NCBI RefSeq assembly: GCF_900105595.1
Contig: NZ_LT629784.1
Span: 2,976,001 to 3,040,000, forward strand
DNA: 64,000 nt
Direction of reading: 5' to 3'
Source of the DNA: Stappia sp. ES.058
GTDB taxonomy: Bacteria > Pseudomonadota > Alphaproteobacteria > Rhizobiales > Stappiaceae
The notes under the pieces were generated by a model, which saw nothing but the letters and a program-made list of their open reading frames with translations, was not told where the DNA came from and did no database searches. Of the stretch, positions 1-8,264 are shown piece after piece. Both the position numbers and the translations under genes were made by a program. Each line of letters opens with the position of its first letter. Position 1 is the stretch's first letter.

Positions 1-60
1 CGCAGTCGACCCCCGCCGTCCGCACCTCTTGCGGATCGGGATCATCGGCGAGCACGCGCA

Positions 61-90
61 AAGCGCCCGGACCCGTCCGCGGCGCTTTTT
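61..90 (+). terminator. Intrinsic terminator of a gene left of the window
   Basis: A GC-rich stem (aagcgcc pairing with ggcgctt, with an inner cggac/gtccg stem) is followed by a short T run. It lies just before the first complete gene and probably ends transcription of a gene outside the window. Confidence 0.5.
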
Positions 91-127
91 GCTTGACCGC
101 AGCCGCACTTCCTTTTGATGTGGCAGC

Positions 128-1036
128 ATGTTTCGTCTCGCACACCTGTCCGACCCTCATCTCGGCCCCATGCCGGATACCCGCATCCGCGACCTCTTGT
201 CGAAACGCGTGATCGGCTACGTCAACTGGCACCGCAGCCGTGCACGGTCGATGACCGCCACCTGGCTCGACGGGCTTGTGGAGGACATCCACGCCACCGC
301 GCCAGACCACATCGCCGTGACCGGCGACCTGGTCAACATCGCGCTCGATCTGGAGATCTCGGCTGCACGCGCATGGATGGACGCGCTCGCGCCCCCGCAT
401 CTCGCCTCCCTCGTTCCCGGAAATCATGACGCCTATGTGCCGGGTGCGCTGCGCCGCGCGATAAAAGCCTGGGCCCCCTACATGACCGGCGACGACGCCC
501 CTGACGTCGCTTTTCCCTACGTGCGCCGGCGCGGTCCGCTGGCCCTCATCGGTGTTTCCAGTGCAAGGGCGAGCGGACCCTGGTTTGCCACCGGACGCGT
601 TGGCAGCCGGCAGGCGAAGGCGTTGCGCACGCAGCTCCAGCAGCTTGGCGCGGAAGGGGCATTTCGCGTGCTGATGATCCACCATCCGCCGCACCGGGGC
701 GCGACCGCCTGGAACAAGCGGCTCACCGACGCCTCGCATGTGCGCGCCGCAATCAAGCGCGCCGGCTGCGAACTCGTGCTTCACGGGCATACCCATCTGG
801 CGACGCGTATGGAGATCGACAGCCCGAACGGTCCGGTGCCTGTGATCGGCGTGCCTTCTGCTTCCAATTCACCCGGCCACAAGCGCCCGGCGGCACGCTA
901 CAATCTGTTTTCGATTTCCGGATCGCCCGGACAGTGGCACTGCGAGATGGAAGAACGCGGCTATCCGGCAAGCGCGTCAAGTGACGCAGCGACGGTCGAA
1001 CACCTCGCCAGCCGGCATCTGGCCATTCCGGGTTAA
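128..1036 (+). CDS. Metallophosphoesterase (calcineurin-like)
   Basis: A 302-residue predicted dinuclear-metal phosphoesterase of the calcineurin-like family. The family motifs appear in order: D-P-H near residue 10 (HLSDPHLG), GDLV around 64, GNHD around 98, an HH pair around 185 (MIHHPPH) and GHTH around 220, so both metal sites look intact. There is no signal peptide or membrane segment, so it should be cytosolic. The substrate cannot be told from sequence; relatives cleave phosphodiesters such as cyclic nucleotides or remove phosphate from nucleotides. It stands alone after a terminator and converges with the next gene, 35 bases away. The only sensible start is the ATG at 128, with a weak ribosome-binding site. 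Confidence 0.85.
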   Translation: MFRLAHLSDPHLGPMPDTRIRDLLSKRVIGYVNWHRSRARSMTATWLDGLVEDIHATAPDHIAVTGDLVNIALDLEISAARAWMDALAPPHLASLVPGNHDAYVPGALRRAIKAWAPYMTGDDAPDVAFPYVRRRGPLALIGVSSARASGPWFATGRVGSRQAKALRTQLQQLGAEGAFRVLMIHHPPHRGATAWNKRLTDASHVRAAIKRAGCELVLHGHTHLATRMEIDSPNGPVPVIGVPSASNSPGHKRPAARYNLFSISGSPGQWHCEMEERGYPASASSDAATVEHLASRHLAIPG

Positions 1037-1071
1037 AACCGTCGATGAACGAACAGACAACGTCGGCGCGA

Positions 1072-1683
1072 TCAGCTCAACGGATTGGCGAACCAGGCAT
1101 AGCCGACAAGGCCGACGGCCCCGACGAGCAGGCCGATGGCAAAGGCCGCGAACGGGGCCCACAGCCCGCGCACACTGGGCACAGGCGCCTTGGCGGGCGC
1201 TCCATGATCGCTGTCGTGCGACGTGTCTGCACGCGGAGCTTCCCTCAGCCGGTTTGTCAACCAGTCGCCTTCCACGGCGCGCTCGCGTTCAAGCACGCGT
1301 TCGGCAATATACTCGGTGATGCAATCCGCCATGTCCTCAAGCTCGGGCGTCTCGAGAATCACCGTGCGGCCGATTCGCGTGTCCTTGATGAAGCGATAGA
1401 CGCGCTTGTCGCGGCCCATCGCGACATGGCTGGTGATGTCGATCCACAGCCGCGGCAGGTTGCCGGCAACGATCTGGAAGGAGAACTGGTCGTCGTCCTC
1501 GGGCACTTCCTTGAAGACGTCCTGAAGCTCTTCCGACAGCAACTCCAGCCGGGCACGCTCGGATTCCTTCAGTTCTACAACCACATCCGTGCGTTCCACC
1601 TCAGCAAGCTTCACCTTGCGGATGGCATCGCGAAGACTGCGCACCTTGGCGTGCGGAACGACATTGTCGCGGGATCTGCTCAT
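1072..1683 (-). CDS. Tail-anchored hypothetical protein
   Basis: A 203-residue protein I cannot name. The first ~140 residues are charged, mixed alpha/beta and soluble (for example PRLWIDITSHVAMGRD). A low-complexity linker with Ala, Pro and Ser follows, then one C-terminal hydrophobic helix (about residues 172-197, LWAPFAAFAIGLLVGAVGLV) and a very short tail. This layout suggests a C-tail-anchored inner-membrane protein with its bulk in the cytoplasm. Codon use matches the neighbours and nothing indicates transfer. It is transcribed away from the YbaK-type gene, so the 178-base gap to the right should hold both promoters. Confidence 0.7.
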   Translation of the reverse strand: MSRSRDNVVPHAKVRSLRDAIRKVKLAEVERTDVVVELKESERARLELLSEELQDVFKEVPEDDDQFSFQIVAGNLPRLWIDITSHVAMGRDKRVYRFIKDTRIGRTVILETPELEDMADCITEYIAERVLERERAVEGDWLTNRLREAPRADTSHDSDHGAPAKAPVPSVRGLWAPFAAFAIGLLVGAVGLVGYAWFANPLS

Positions 1684-1861
1684 GCGGCACCCTGTCTTGA
1701 GGCATGGGCTGCGGGACGGCCCCTGCGTTCACCCGGTAAACGAACTCTTAACGAAGATGCTTACCACACTCATTCTGCAATCGCAGCAACCCGACCCGGC
1801 GTTAAGAGATTCATCCACGATCAAAGTCGGTTTTATGGTTAACAAGGATTAGGACTTATTC

Positions 1862-2338
1862 ATGGCAAAGCAATCAAGCAGCGACCGCGTTGTGGAGGCG
1901 GCCCGCAAAGCCGGCCTCGACATCGAGATCGTTCAGATGCCGGCCTCGACGCGCACCGCGGAGGAAGCCGCGGCGGCCTGTGGCTGCTGCGTGGCTGAAA
2001 TCGTCAAGTCCCTCGTCTACCTGGGCGCAGAGAGCGACGCGGTGGTGCTGCTGCTCGTCAGCGGCGTGAACCGGGTGGATGAGGCGGCCGTCGGAAATCA
2101 TCTCGGCGAAGCGCTCACGCGCCCCAACGGCCGCACCGTGCGCGAACGCACCGGATTTGCCATCGGCGGCGTCGCGCCGCTTGGACATATCGGCGAGGTG
2201 CGCGTCTTCATCGACGAGGACCTGGCGCAATACACCACCGTCTGGGCGGCGGGCGGCGCGCCGAACAGCGTGTTTCAAACCACCGTGCAGGATCTTTGCA
2301 AGGCGACCGGCGGAACCTGGCTGAAGATGACGGGCTGA
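1862..2338 (+). CDS. YbaK/EbsC-type aminoacyl-tRNA editing protein
   Basis: A 158-residue free-standing editing-domain protein of the YbaK/ProX family, which hydrolyses mischarged tRNA such as Cys- or Ala-tRNA(Pro). Visible signatures are the conserved lysine in EIVKSLVYL (about residue 49), the glycine-rich GFAIGGVAPLGH segment (about 98-109) and the C-terminal AAGGAPNSVFQ strand with the nucleotide-binding loop. Length fits the family (about 155-165). It converges with the acetyltransferase gene on its right with only 26 bases between the stops. Which tRNA it edits cannot be decided from sequence. Confidence 0.85.
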   Translation: MAKQSSSDRVVEAARKAGLDIEIVQMPASTRTAEEAAAACGCCVAEIVKSLVYLGAESDAVVLLLVSGVNRVDEAAVGNHLGEALTRPNGRTVRERTGFAIGGVAPLGHIGEVRVFIDEDLAQYTTVWAAGGAPNSVFQTTVQDLCKATGGTWLKMTG

Positions 2339-2364
2339 ACGAACGGCCCGACCGGCAACACGCC

Positions 2365-2979
2365 CTATCCTTCGATCAGGGGAACACGCGGCGCGACGTC
2401 GCGTGGAAGCAGGCCGGTCAGGCGCGGATCGTCCTCGATCTCGATGGCCCGCTTGTAGGGCGTGAACCCGCTGGACATGTAGAAGCCCAGCGCCTGCGGG
2501 CTGTCGGCCGTGCATGTGTGCACCCAGAAACGTGTCGTGCCGGCTCGCCCCCAGGCCGTGTCGATGGCCTGGTTCATCAGCCAGCGTCCCGCGCCGCCGC
2601 CAATCGCCTCGGGCACCAGCCCGAAATAGGCAAGTTCAACGTCGCTCGGATGAGAGAAATCGAGTTCCAGCAGGCCGACCGCATCGCCAGCTTCGTTGCG
2701 GCAATAGTGCAGCCCATGCCCGGGCGCCGTGAGAAGACGGACAAGGGCTTCGTCGTCCGCCGCAAGGCGGCCGAACCACAGCCAGTCGTCGCCGATGCGC
2801 CGGAACAGCCGCCGGTACTGCGCCGGATCGGGTCGCTCGATCCGCTCGAGCCGGAGATCCGGGCGCTCCACAAACCGCGTCGGCGGGCGCGCGTGCATCT
2901 CGAGATAGGTGACGACATTGGCGATCTTGCCGGCAGGCAGATCGGTACATCCGGAGAGGTCGACGGACAATGAGGGCAT
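2365..2979 (-). CDS. GNAT-family N-acetyltransferase
   Basis: A 204-residue acetyl-CoA-dependent acetyltransferase. The GNAT core is in the second half: the beta4 strand VELAYFGLVPEAIGGGAG, in which the Gly-rich turn is the acetyl-CoA pyrophosphate loop, then a helix (RWLMNQAIDTAW) and the beta5/alpha4 signature PQALGFYMSSGFTPY near residue 170. The first ~70 residues are variable and would contact the substrate, which is unknown. I start at the ATG at 2979; a GTG three codons upstream is in frame. It faces the RidA gene head-to-head over about 180 bases. Confidence 0.8.
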   Translation of the reverse strand: MPSLSVDLSGCTDLPAGKIANVVTYLEMHARPPTRFVERPDLRLERIERPDPAQYRRLFRRIGDDWLWFGRLAADDEALVRLLTAPGHGLHYCRNEAGDAVGLLELDFSHPSDVELAYFGLVPEAIGGGAGRWLMNQAIDTAWGRAGTTRFWVHTCTADSPQALGFYMSSGFTPYKRAIEIEDDPRLTGLLPRDVAPRVPLIEG

Positions 2980-3158
2980 GGGTCTCACGCAAAATGACGC
3001 TCGAAGGGTGGCCCTGTTGTAGTTCTTTCCGTGGTGGGAGAGCCATTTTTTTAGGGGGTGTCCACAAACTGTGTTGGTCGGCTATGCGGACTTTGCAGAC
3101 ATTGACGTATAGGGAGCGCGCGGACATTCTGGCGTCTCACCAAAATGAGCGAGGGAAC

Positions 3159-3590
3159 ATGCCGCGCAGAGCACTCTTTCCGGCAGGAGCACGGACAACG
3201 ACCGACCAGATCAAGCTTTCGCCAGGGATCATTTCCGGTAACCATGTCTTTGTGACTGGTATGACTGGAAGCGGCCCGGACGGCACCATGCCGGAGGATC
3301 TGGAAGAACAGTTTCGACAAGCTTTTGAAAAGATTGACGCAGTTCTTCGGGAGGCCGGACTGGACTTCGGCTCGATTGTCGAGATGACAACGTACCATGT
3401 CGGTCTGCGAGCTCATTTCGATACGTTCTGTAAAGTCCATTCCAATTATGTCTCGGAACCCTTCCCCGCATGGACAGCGGTTGAGGTCGCAGGTTTGCGC
3501 AGAGAGGGTGCGGTCGTAGAGATTAAGGTGGTGGCGGCCATCGAGCTAAGCAGACCTGATGGACAGATTGGGCTCGAAGCGGACATCTGA
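3159..3590 (+). CDS. RidA/YjgF-family protein
   Basis: A 143-residue member of the RidA (YjgF/YER057c/UK114) family, small trimeric proteins, many of which hydrolyse reactive enamine/imine intermediates. Family features: FVTGMTGSGPDG after the first strand, a central helix (QFRQAFEKIDAVLREAG), MTTYHVGL, FPAWTAVEVAGLRREGAVVEI and a C-terminal strand ending in Ala-Ile. The Arg in the AGLRREG loop is where the substrate carboxylate-binding Arg of true RidA sits. The start at 3159 has a GAGG box just upstream; a longer in-frame extension is not conserved in character. Composition is less GC-rich than the left flank, and an insertion-sequence remnant lies 70 bases downstream. Confidence 0.8.
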   Translation: MPRRALFPAGARTTTDQIKLSPGIISGNHVFVTGMTGSGPDGTMPEDLEEQFRQAFEKIDAVLREAGLDFGSIVEMTTYHVGLRAHFDTFCKVHSNYVSEPFPAWTAVEVAGLRREGAVVEIKVVAAIELSRPDGQIGLEADI

Positions 3591-3661
3591 CCACAGCAAC
3601 AGCAAACTTATGAGGCAAGAATAATTTCTGCCGGTTGCATCCCTTCCATCCGGACTTCCAG

Positions 3662-4012
3662 TCACCGGGTGTAGCCGTTCAGGTTCTTCGTCGCGGGCCC
3701 ACAGAAGGGCTTGATGAACCTGCCGTAGCGGGCGCGCAGCGAGTTCACATTCTGGATATGATAGCAGCCCGCCACGACCCGTGTGCCGGGCTTACTTCCG
3801 ACGACGAAGTGCTCAAGGCAGCGTGCCGCCGCAAGGGTCCTGTAGCCGTTTCCTCCGTCCGAGCAGAGCACGGCATCGCCTGGCACCAAGGGGTTCATCG
3901 CGCGTTCCACCGTCGCGCCCTTGCGGTTCGGCAGTCTGCGGAAGAGCCCTGCACCGCCGCGGTCGGCTACCGTGAGAATGGGCAGCTGCCACCTTTTGGC
4001 GGAGGCAAACAC
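3662..4012 (-). pseudogene. IS1595-type (ISXO2-like) transposase remnant
   Basis: This 116-residue frame matches the C-terminal half of an ISXO2-like transposase. It has a catalytic-domain strand (AVLCSDGGNGYRTLAAA, where the Asp before the Gly pair is the expected acidic position), then HFVVG, the family's YHIQNVNSLRARYGRFI stretch, and PATKNLNGYTRW-like residues near the end. Full-length relatives are about 300 residues, so the N-terminal zinc-ribbon half is missing. No matching upstream piece or clear terminal inverted repeats were found. I read it as a dead fragment from an old insertion; it brackets the OMP region together with the truncated gene at 5254. Confidence 0.75.
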
Positions 4013-4017
4013 TGCAA

Positions 4018-4170
4018 ATGATCGAGATCAGCATTCTTTTGGCTGCAGGCTTGATGACATCATCATTTCTGGGCGTGTCGGCCGTGCAGGCCGAAGCATC
4101 CAAAAAAATGTCGACGGACATTCCGGGCAAAAGCTGGTGGCTGGCTCCGCGCATCAACAGTCCGGAATAA
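4018..4170 (+). CDS. Very short exported peptide or truncated gene start
   Basis: A 50-codon frame beginning a few bases from the transposase remnant. It has a textbook signal peptide (ISILLAAGLMTSSFLGVSA, predicted cleavage after AVQA) followed by about 25 residues that include a WWLAP motif. It may be a genuine small secreted peptide. It may also be the 5' stub of a larger periplasmic gene cut when the insertion sequence rearranged the locus, because the sequence up to 4375 codes for nothing recognisable. No strong ribosome-binding site is visible. Real gene status is uncertain; the export signal is the only firm observation. Confidence 0.35.
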   Translation: MIEISILLAAGLMTSSFLGVSAVQAEASKKMSTDIPGKSWWLAPRINSPE

Positions 4171-4375
4171 GCCTCGATCGATCAAAGCTGGAAACCGGAT
4201 GTGATCGAACTGGTAAAGCAAGACTTTCCGTGCAACCCGAAGCCGGGAGTCTCGACACAGTGCGGAATATCGACCATAAAAAGGCGAACAGAAACAAGCG
4301 TCCCGCACGTTTGCAATCAGCTTCCGGTGCACGACGCAATGACGATCAGATGTCGAGACACAAAGGGACAGGATT

Positions 4376-5215
4376 ATGCGGCACTCAACAGGACGGCTCC
4401 ATGCCAGCTTCGGCATCTTGGCCCTGGCAACCGCAAGTCTTGCACCTCAGTGTGCGCTGGCGGCAGACGACGCGGAACTGGCAAAGCAACTGGCCAATCC
4501 GATTGGATCTCTGATCAGCGTTCCTTTTCAGTTCAACTACGATCAGGGCCAGGGACCCACCAATGGCCAGAAGCTCATGATGAACGTTCAGCCCGTCATC
4601 CCCTTCGCATTGAGTGAGGAGTGGACCCTCATTACCCGGACGATTGTGCCGGTCGCCTGGCAGAATGACATTGCAGGGAATTCGGGGACTCAGTTCGGCT
4701 TGGGAGACACGCTCGCAAGCGCCTGGCTGTCTCCAAAATCAACTGAAACATCAATCGGTGCTCTGACCTGGGGCATTGGCCCGTCTGCAACCTTTGCAAC
4801 CAGCACGGATCGGCGACTTGGCTCCGGGACGTGGGGCCTTGGGCCGACGGCGATCGCCTTGGTTCAAAACAAGGTAGGCTCGGGGACAATGACCTTGGGC
4901 GCACTCGTCAACCAACAATGGGGCGTCGCCAAAACGAGGTCGAATCAACCCGACCTCAACAACACATTGCTTCAGCCATTTCTGGCTTATACGACCGATA
5001 CCGCCTGGACGTATTCCCTCAACACGGAATCGTCCTACAATTGGACGTCGAGCGAATGGGCAGTGCCGATCAACCTATCGGTCTCAAAACTGGTTTCCCT
5101 TGGAAGCCAGAAAGCGCAGATCGAGGCGGGCGTCGGCTATTGGGCAGTCAGTCCAACGAATGGTCCCACAGGCATCAGGGGGCGCCTGGCGGTAACTTTC
5201 CTGTTTCCGGAATAG
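4376..5215 (+). CDS. Outer-membrane protein, phenol-MetA-pathway-like family
   Basis: A 279-residue exported protein. Residues 1-29 form a signal peptide ending in CALA-AD. The mature part is made of alternating strands (PFQFNYDQGQG, WTLITRTIVPVAWQ, FGLGDTLASAWLSP, WGIGPSATFAT, WGLGPTAIALVQ, LNTESSYNW) and ends in Phe-Pro-Glu after RLAVTFLF, a typical outer-membrane beta-barrel pattern. This repeated G-x-G layout matches proteins annotated as transporter or MetA-pathway phenol degradation. The substrate is unknown, and no aromatic-degradation genes are nearby. A ribosome-binding site (AGGGACAGG) precedes the ATG. The gene is less GC-rich than the flanks and sits in a patch with two gene remnants. 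Confidence 0.7.
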   Translation: MRHSTGRLHASFGILALATASLAPQCALAADDAELAKQLANPIGSLISVPFQFNYDQGQGPTNGQKLMMNVQPVIPFALSEEWTLITRTIVPVAWQNDIAGNSGTQFGLGDTLASAWLSPKSTETSIGALTWGIGPSATFATSTDRRLGSGTWGLGPTAIALVQNKVGSGTMTLGALVNQQWGVAKTRSNQPDLNNTLLQPFLAYTTDTAWTYSLNTESSYNWTSSEWAVPINLSVSKLVSLGSQKAQIEAGVGYWAVSPTNGPTGIRGRLAVTFLFPE

Positions 5216-5253
5216 GCTCTCATTTCAGCAGTCCATAGGTCCCCGCCTCCACC

Positions 5254-5514
5254 TTGCAATCAGAGTTGGACGGGATCGTCGGACTTCGTGACCGGACCAA
5301 TTTCGCCGACAAGGCTTTCGTCAGCTGTTGCGCAGACATCGGAATCGGGCGAAGCGACGTGACCTGGCGGACACTCGGGGCATCGGGATGCCACTTTGAC
5401 GAGGTTGATGCCGTTGTGCGGTGGCGCTATCCCGACCGGACCTTTTCCAACACGGCCAAGCTCGATGATCCGACCGTCAATGGCCCCTTCGTCGGCGTCA
5501 AGAGGCGCTTTTGA
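5254..5514 (+). pseudogene. 3' remnant of an outer-membrane beta-barrel gene
   Basis: The frame reads like the last four strands of a common alphaproteobacterial outer-membrane barrel: a DIGIGRSDVTWRTLG strand, then VVRWRYPDRTFSNTAKLDD and the terminal NGPFVGVKRRF ending in Phe. Intact relatives have about 250 residues with a signal peptide; here there is no upstream half and no proper start. Several positions look decayed (an SCC where aromatic residues are usual, and a Lys in the last strand). I interpret it as a degraded gene end, consistent with past rearrangement beside the transposase remnant. Confidence 0.5.
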
Positions 5515-5694
5515 TGCGCGCCCCTGGGTTGCACAGAGAACAATAAACCACCCGCCCCGGTAGCGATCAGATCTCGCGGATCATGCCGCCACCTTGCCAT
5601 GCGGGCGATTGGCGCGCGCGTTCACTTCCGATAATCTCCGCAGTCAACCGGCCGTTCCTGTCGGCGGGTCGTTCCCTATTCTCGCGGAGTTTCC

Positions 5695-6576
5695 ATGCGC
5701 CCCGTCGTCCTCGCCGCTCTGCAAATGGCCTGTTCGCCCGACCGCAATCAAAATCTCGACAGGACCGAACGGCTGATCCGCGATGCCGCACGCGAGGGCG
5801 CAAACATCGTCCTGCCGCAGGAGCTGTTCGAATTCCCCTATTTCTGCCAGAACGAGGCGCCCGACCTCTTGTTGCGCGCCGAACCGGCCGAGGGCCATCC
5901 TGCGATTGCCCGGGTTCAGGCGCTTGCCAGCGAGCTCGGCGTGGTCATTCCCGTCAGCTTCTACGAACGCGCGGGTCAGGCCCGGTTCAATTCCATCGCC
6001 ATCATCGACGCCGACGGCGCGAACCTCGGCGTCTATCGCAAGAGCCATATCCCGCAAGGCTCCGGCTATCAGGAGAAGTATTATTTCTCCCCCGGCGACA
6101 CCGGCTTTCGCGTCTTCGACACCAGCTTCGGGCGGATCGGCGTCGCGATCTGCTGGGACCAGTGGTTTCCCGAAACCGCGCGCGCGATGGCGCTGATGGG
6201 CGCGGAGATGCTGTTCTTCCCGACCGCCATCGGCTCGGAACTGCTCGATCCCGACTGGGATTCCGCTGCTCACTGGCAGCGCGTGATGCAGGGCCACGCC
6301 GGTGCCAACCTGATGCCGCTGGTCGCCGCCAACCGGATCGGCACGGAGCCGGGTCGCAGCGGCACGCAACTCACGTTCTACGGCTCGTCGTTCATCGCCG
6401 ATGCGACCGGCGCGAAACTCGCGGAGGCCGACCGCACGTCGGAAACGGTGCTGACCGCCCGCTTCGATCTGGACGAGATCGCCGCGCTGCGCGCCGGCTG
6501 GGGCGTCTTCCGCGATCGCCGGCCGGAGCTCTACGGACCATTGATGACCCTCGACGGACGGGCGCCCGCGACATGA
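5695..6576 (+). CDS. aguB: N-carbamoylputrescine amidohydrolase
   Basis: A 293-residue nitrilase-superfamily enzyme converting N-carbamoylputrescine to putrescine, CO2 and ammonia in the arginine-agmatine route. The Glu-Lys-Cys triad is visible: Glu in LPQELFEFPYF (about residue 43), Lys in the YRKSHIPQGSGYQEKYYF block (about 110-127) and the nucleophile in GVAICWDQWFPE (about 157). Length fits AguB. Its TGA overlaps the ATG of aguA, so the two are translationally coupled and specify consecutive steps. The start has little Shine-Dalgarno character; no better upstream start exists in frame. Confidence 0.93.
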   Translation: MRPVVLAALQMACSPDRNQNLDRTERLIRDAAREGANIVLPQELFEFPYFCQNEAPDLLLRAEPAEGHPAIARVQALASELGVVIPVSFYERAGQARFNSIAIIDADGANLGVYRKSHIPQGSGYQEKYYFSPGDTGFRVFDTSFGRIGVAICWDQWFPETARAMALMGAEMLFFPTAIGSELLDPDWDSAAHWQRVMQGHAGANLMPLVAANRIGTEPGRSGTQLTFYGSSFIADATGAKLAEADRTSETVLTARFDLDEIAALRAGWGVFRDRRPELYGPLMTLDGRAPAT

Positions 6577-7664
6577 CGCAACCGCTTGCCTCCACTCCGC
6601 GCTCCGACGGCTTTCGCATGCCCGGCGAATTCGAACCGCATTCCGGCTGCTGGATGATGTGGCCGGAACGGCCCGACAACTGGCGGCTGGATGCGCGACC
6701 GGCGCAGGAGGCCTTCGCCGCCGTCGCCGAGGCGATTCACCCCTCCGATCCGGTGACGATGGCCGTCTCTCCGGCGCAGGTTTCCAATGCCCGGGCACGG
6801 CTGTCGCCCGGCATTCGCGTCGTCGAGATCGCAAGCGACGATGCCTGGATGCGCGACACCGGCCCGACATTCCTCGTCGACGCTGCCGGAACCCGCCGGG
6901 CCGTCGACTGGCATTTCAACGCCTGGGGCGGCACCTTCAACGGCCTCTACGCGCCGTGGGACCGGGACGATGCCGTCGCCGCCCGCGTGGCGGGAATCGA
7001 GGGCGTAGAGCGCTACCGCGCGCCCTTCGTTCTGGAAGGCGGCGCGATCCATGTCGACGGCGACGGCACCGCCTTTACCACCGAGGAATGCCTGCTCAGC
7101 CCCGGCCGCAATCCAGGTCTTTCGAAGGCGGAGATCGAGGACCTTTTGAAGGACTACCTCGGGGTCGAGGCCGTGATCTGGATCCCGCGCGGCGCATACC
7201 AGGACGAGACCACCGGCCATGTCGACAATCTGCTGCATGTCTGCGCGCCAGGCCTCGTCGCGCTGAGCTGGACCGAGGATTGCGACGATCCGCAGTTTGA
7301 CCGTTCGGCCGAGGCCCTTGCCGTGCTGGAGACGGTGCGCGATGCAAAGGGGCGCAAGCTCGAGATCGTGAAACTGCCGGCGCCCGGACCGCTCTTCATG
7401 AGCGAGGTCGAGGCGGCCGGTATCGAGACGGCGAAAACCGGCATGGCGCGCGGCGGCGGCCAGCGGCTGGCCGGCAGCTACGCGAATTTCTACATCGGCA
7501 ACGACAGGGTCGTGTTTCCGCTGCTCGATCCGGTAACCGACGACGTCGCGCGCGACATTTTGGAGGGGTGTTTCCCGGGCCGCGAGATCATCGGCGTACC
7601 CGGGCGCGAGGTCCTGCTCGGCGGCGGCAACATCCACTGCATCACGCAGCAGGTACCGGCCTGA
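6573..7664 (+). CDS. aguA: Agmatine deiminase
   Basis: A 363-residue peptidyl-arginine-deiminase-type enzyme turning agmatine into N-carbamoylputrescine and ammonia, feeding AguB. Signatures: MPGEFEPHSGCWMMWPERPDNW at the N-terminus, the DDAWMRDTGPT motif near residue 90, the HFNAWGGTFNGLY segment, an EGGAIHVDGDGT block near 155, the GHVDNL motif near 215, and the catalytic cysteine in GGGNIHCITQQ near the C-terminus. The frame is open far upstream, but the conserved N-terminus and the ATGA overlap with aguB fix the start at 6573. Together with aguB it forms a complete putrescine branch from agmatine. Confidence 0.94.
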   Translation: MTQPLASTPRSDGFRMPGEFEPHSGCWMMWPERPDNWRLDARPAQEAFAAVAEAIHPSDPVTMAVSPAQVSNARARLSPGIRVVEIASDDAWMRDTGPTFLVDAAGTRRAVDWHFNAWGGTFNGLYAPWDRDDAVAARVAGIEGVERYRAPFVLEGGAIHVDGDGTAFTTEECLLSPGRNPGLSKAEIEDLLKDYLGVEAVIWIPRGAYQDETTGHVDNLLHVCAPGLVALSWTEDCDDPQFDRSAEALAVLETVRDAKGRKLEIVKLPAPGPLFMSEVEAAGIETAKTGMARGGGQRLAGSYANFYIGNDRVVFPLLDPVTDDVARDILEGCFPGREIIGVPGREVLLGGGNIHCITQQVPA

Positions 7665-7695
7665 CGGGTCGCGAAATCCCAAAACGCACGAAACG

Positions 7696-7711
7696 TTAAA
7701 CCCGCATTAAC
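7696..7711 (+). promoter_or_regulatory. Full CtrA-type box (TTAA-N7-TTAAC)
   Basis: TTAA-ACCCGCA-TTAAC matches the CtrA consensus at every defined position. It lies 50 bases before the start of the small gene at 7761, a distance suited to direct activation. This suggests cell-cycle or motility control of that gene. Confidence 0.6.
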
Positions 7712-7760
7712 CATGACGGGGCGAGGGTTGCAGGCGAACAACAGGAACGCATGAACACCC

Positions 7761-8042
7761 ATGGCCGGTATCGGTTCTTCATTTGGCAAGGCACAGAAGT
7801 TTTCGTTCTACGAACGGAACAAGGCCTGGCGTGCCAAGCAGAGGGACCACAACGAGAAGTTCCTGAACCAGCAGGCCGTCGCCTCGAACGTCTTCGGCGT
7901 CAACGTCGGTGCAACCCAGGCCGCCACCGAACTCTTGTTTCAAAAGGTCGTGCAGCGGGTGCAGAACGAGGCCCAGTCGAAGATCGGCGAGCAGAACGAC
8001 GCCATCGACACCGCCATCGAAAGCCTCGACGTCACCGTTTGA
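7761..8042 (+). CDS. Small conserved-looking hypothetical protein under a CtrA box
   Basis: A 93-residue soluble protein I do not recognise. It has a Gly/Ser N-terminus (MAGIGSSFGKAQKFSFYERN), a basic stretch, NQQAVASNVFGVNVGATQAA, then a long helix (LLFQKVVQRVQNEAQSKIGEQ). The predominantly helical, low-cysteine composition and the NVFGVNVGATQAA segment give a superficial structural-protein feel, but I see no diagnostic domain. A perfect CtrA-type box 50 bases upstream and a flagellar island 1.3 kb downstream suggest a motility or cell-cycle role; that is inference from position only. The Shine-Dalgarno-like AGGAA is 15 bases from this ATG. A competing ATG at 7751 in another frame gives an Arg-rich non-protein-like translation. 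Confidence 0.6.
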   Translation: MAGIGSSFGKAQKFSFYERNKAWRAKQRDHNEKFLNQQAVASNVFGVNVGATQAATELLFQKVVQRVQNEAQSKIGEQNDAIDTAIESLDVTV

Positions 8043-8264
8043 AGCACGGCCCGACAAGGCAGCCGCTCGAGTACAACGACACCGTCCGGCCTCGCGTCCG
8101 TCACAAGACACATCAACAAGATCCGACAGCCAGGCGTCAATCCGTCCGATTGTCGCTGGGAGCGCCTGCGATTCCGGCTGGACCGGGCGATGGGCGCGCG
8201 CCAATAATGCCGCGCAAGACTGCAGCCATGCCAGCAAGGGGCGACAGGTGAGGACCATCGGCTG

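Noticed and set aside
4201..4617. 138-codon frame overlapping the start of the outer-membrane protein gene
   Set aside because: It reads through the signal-peptide region out of frame and shows no domain.
5583..6572. Long upstream extension of agmatine deiminase
   Set aside because: It only reads aguB out of frame; the conserved N-terminus and ATGA overlap fix the start at 6573.
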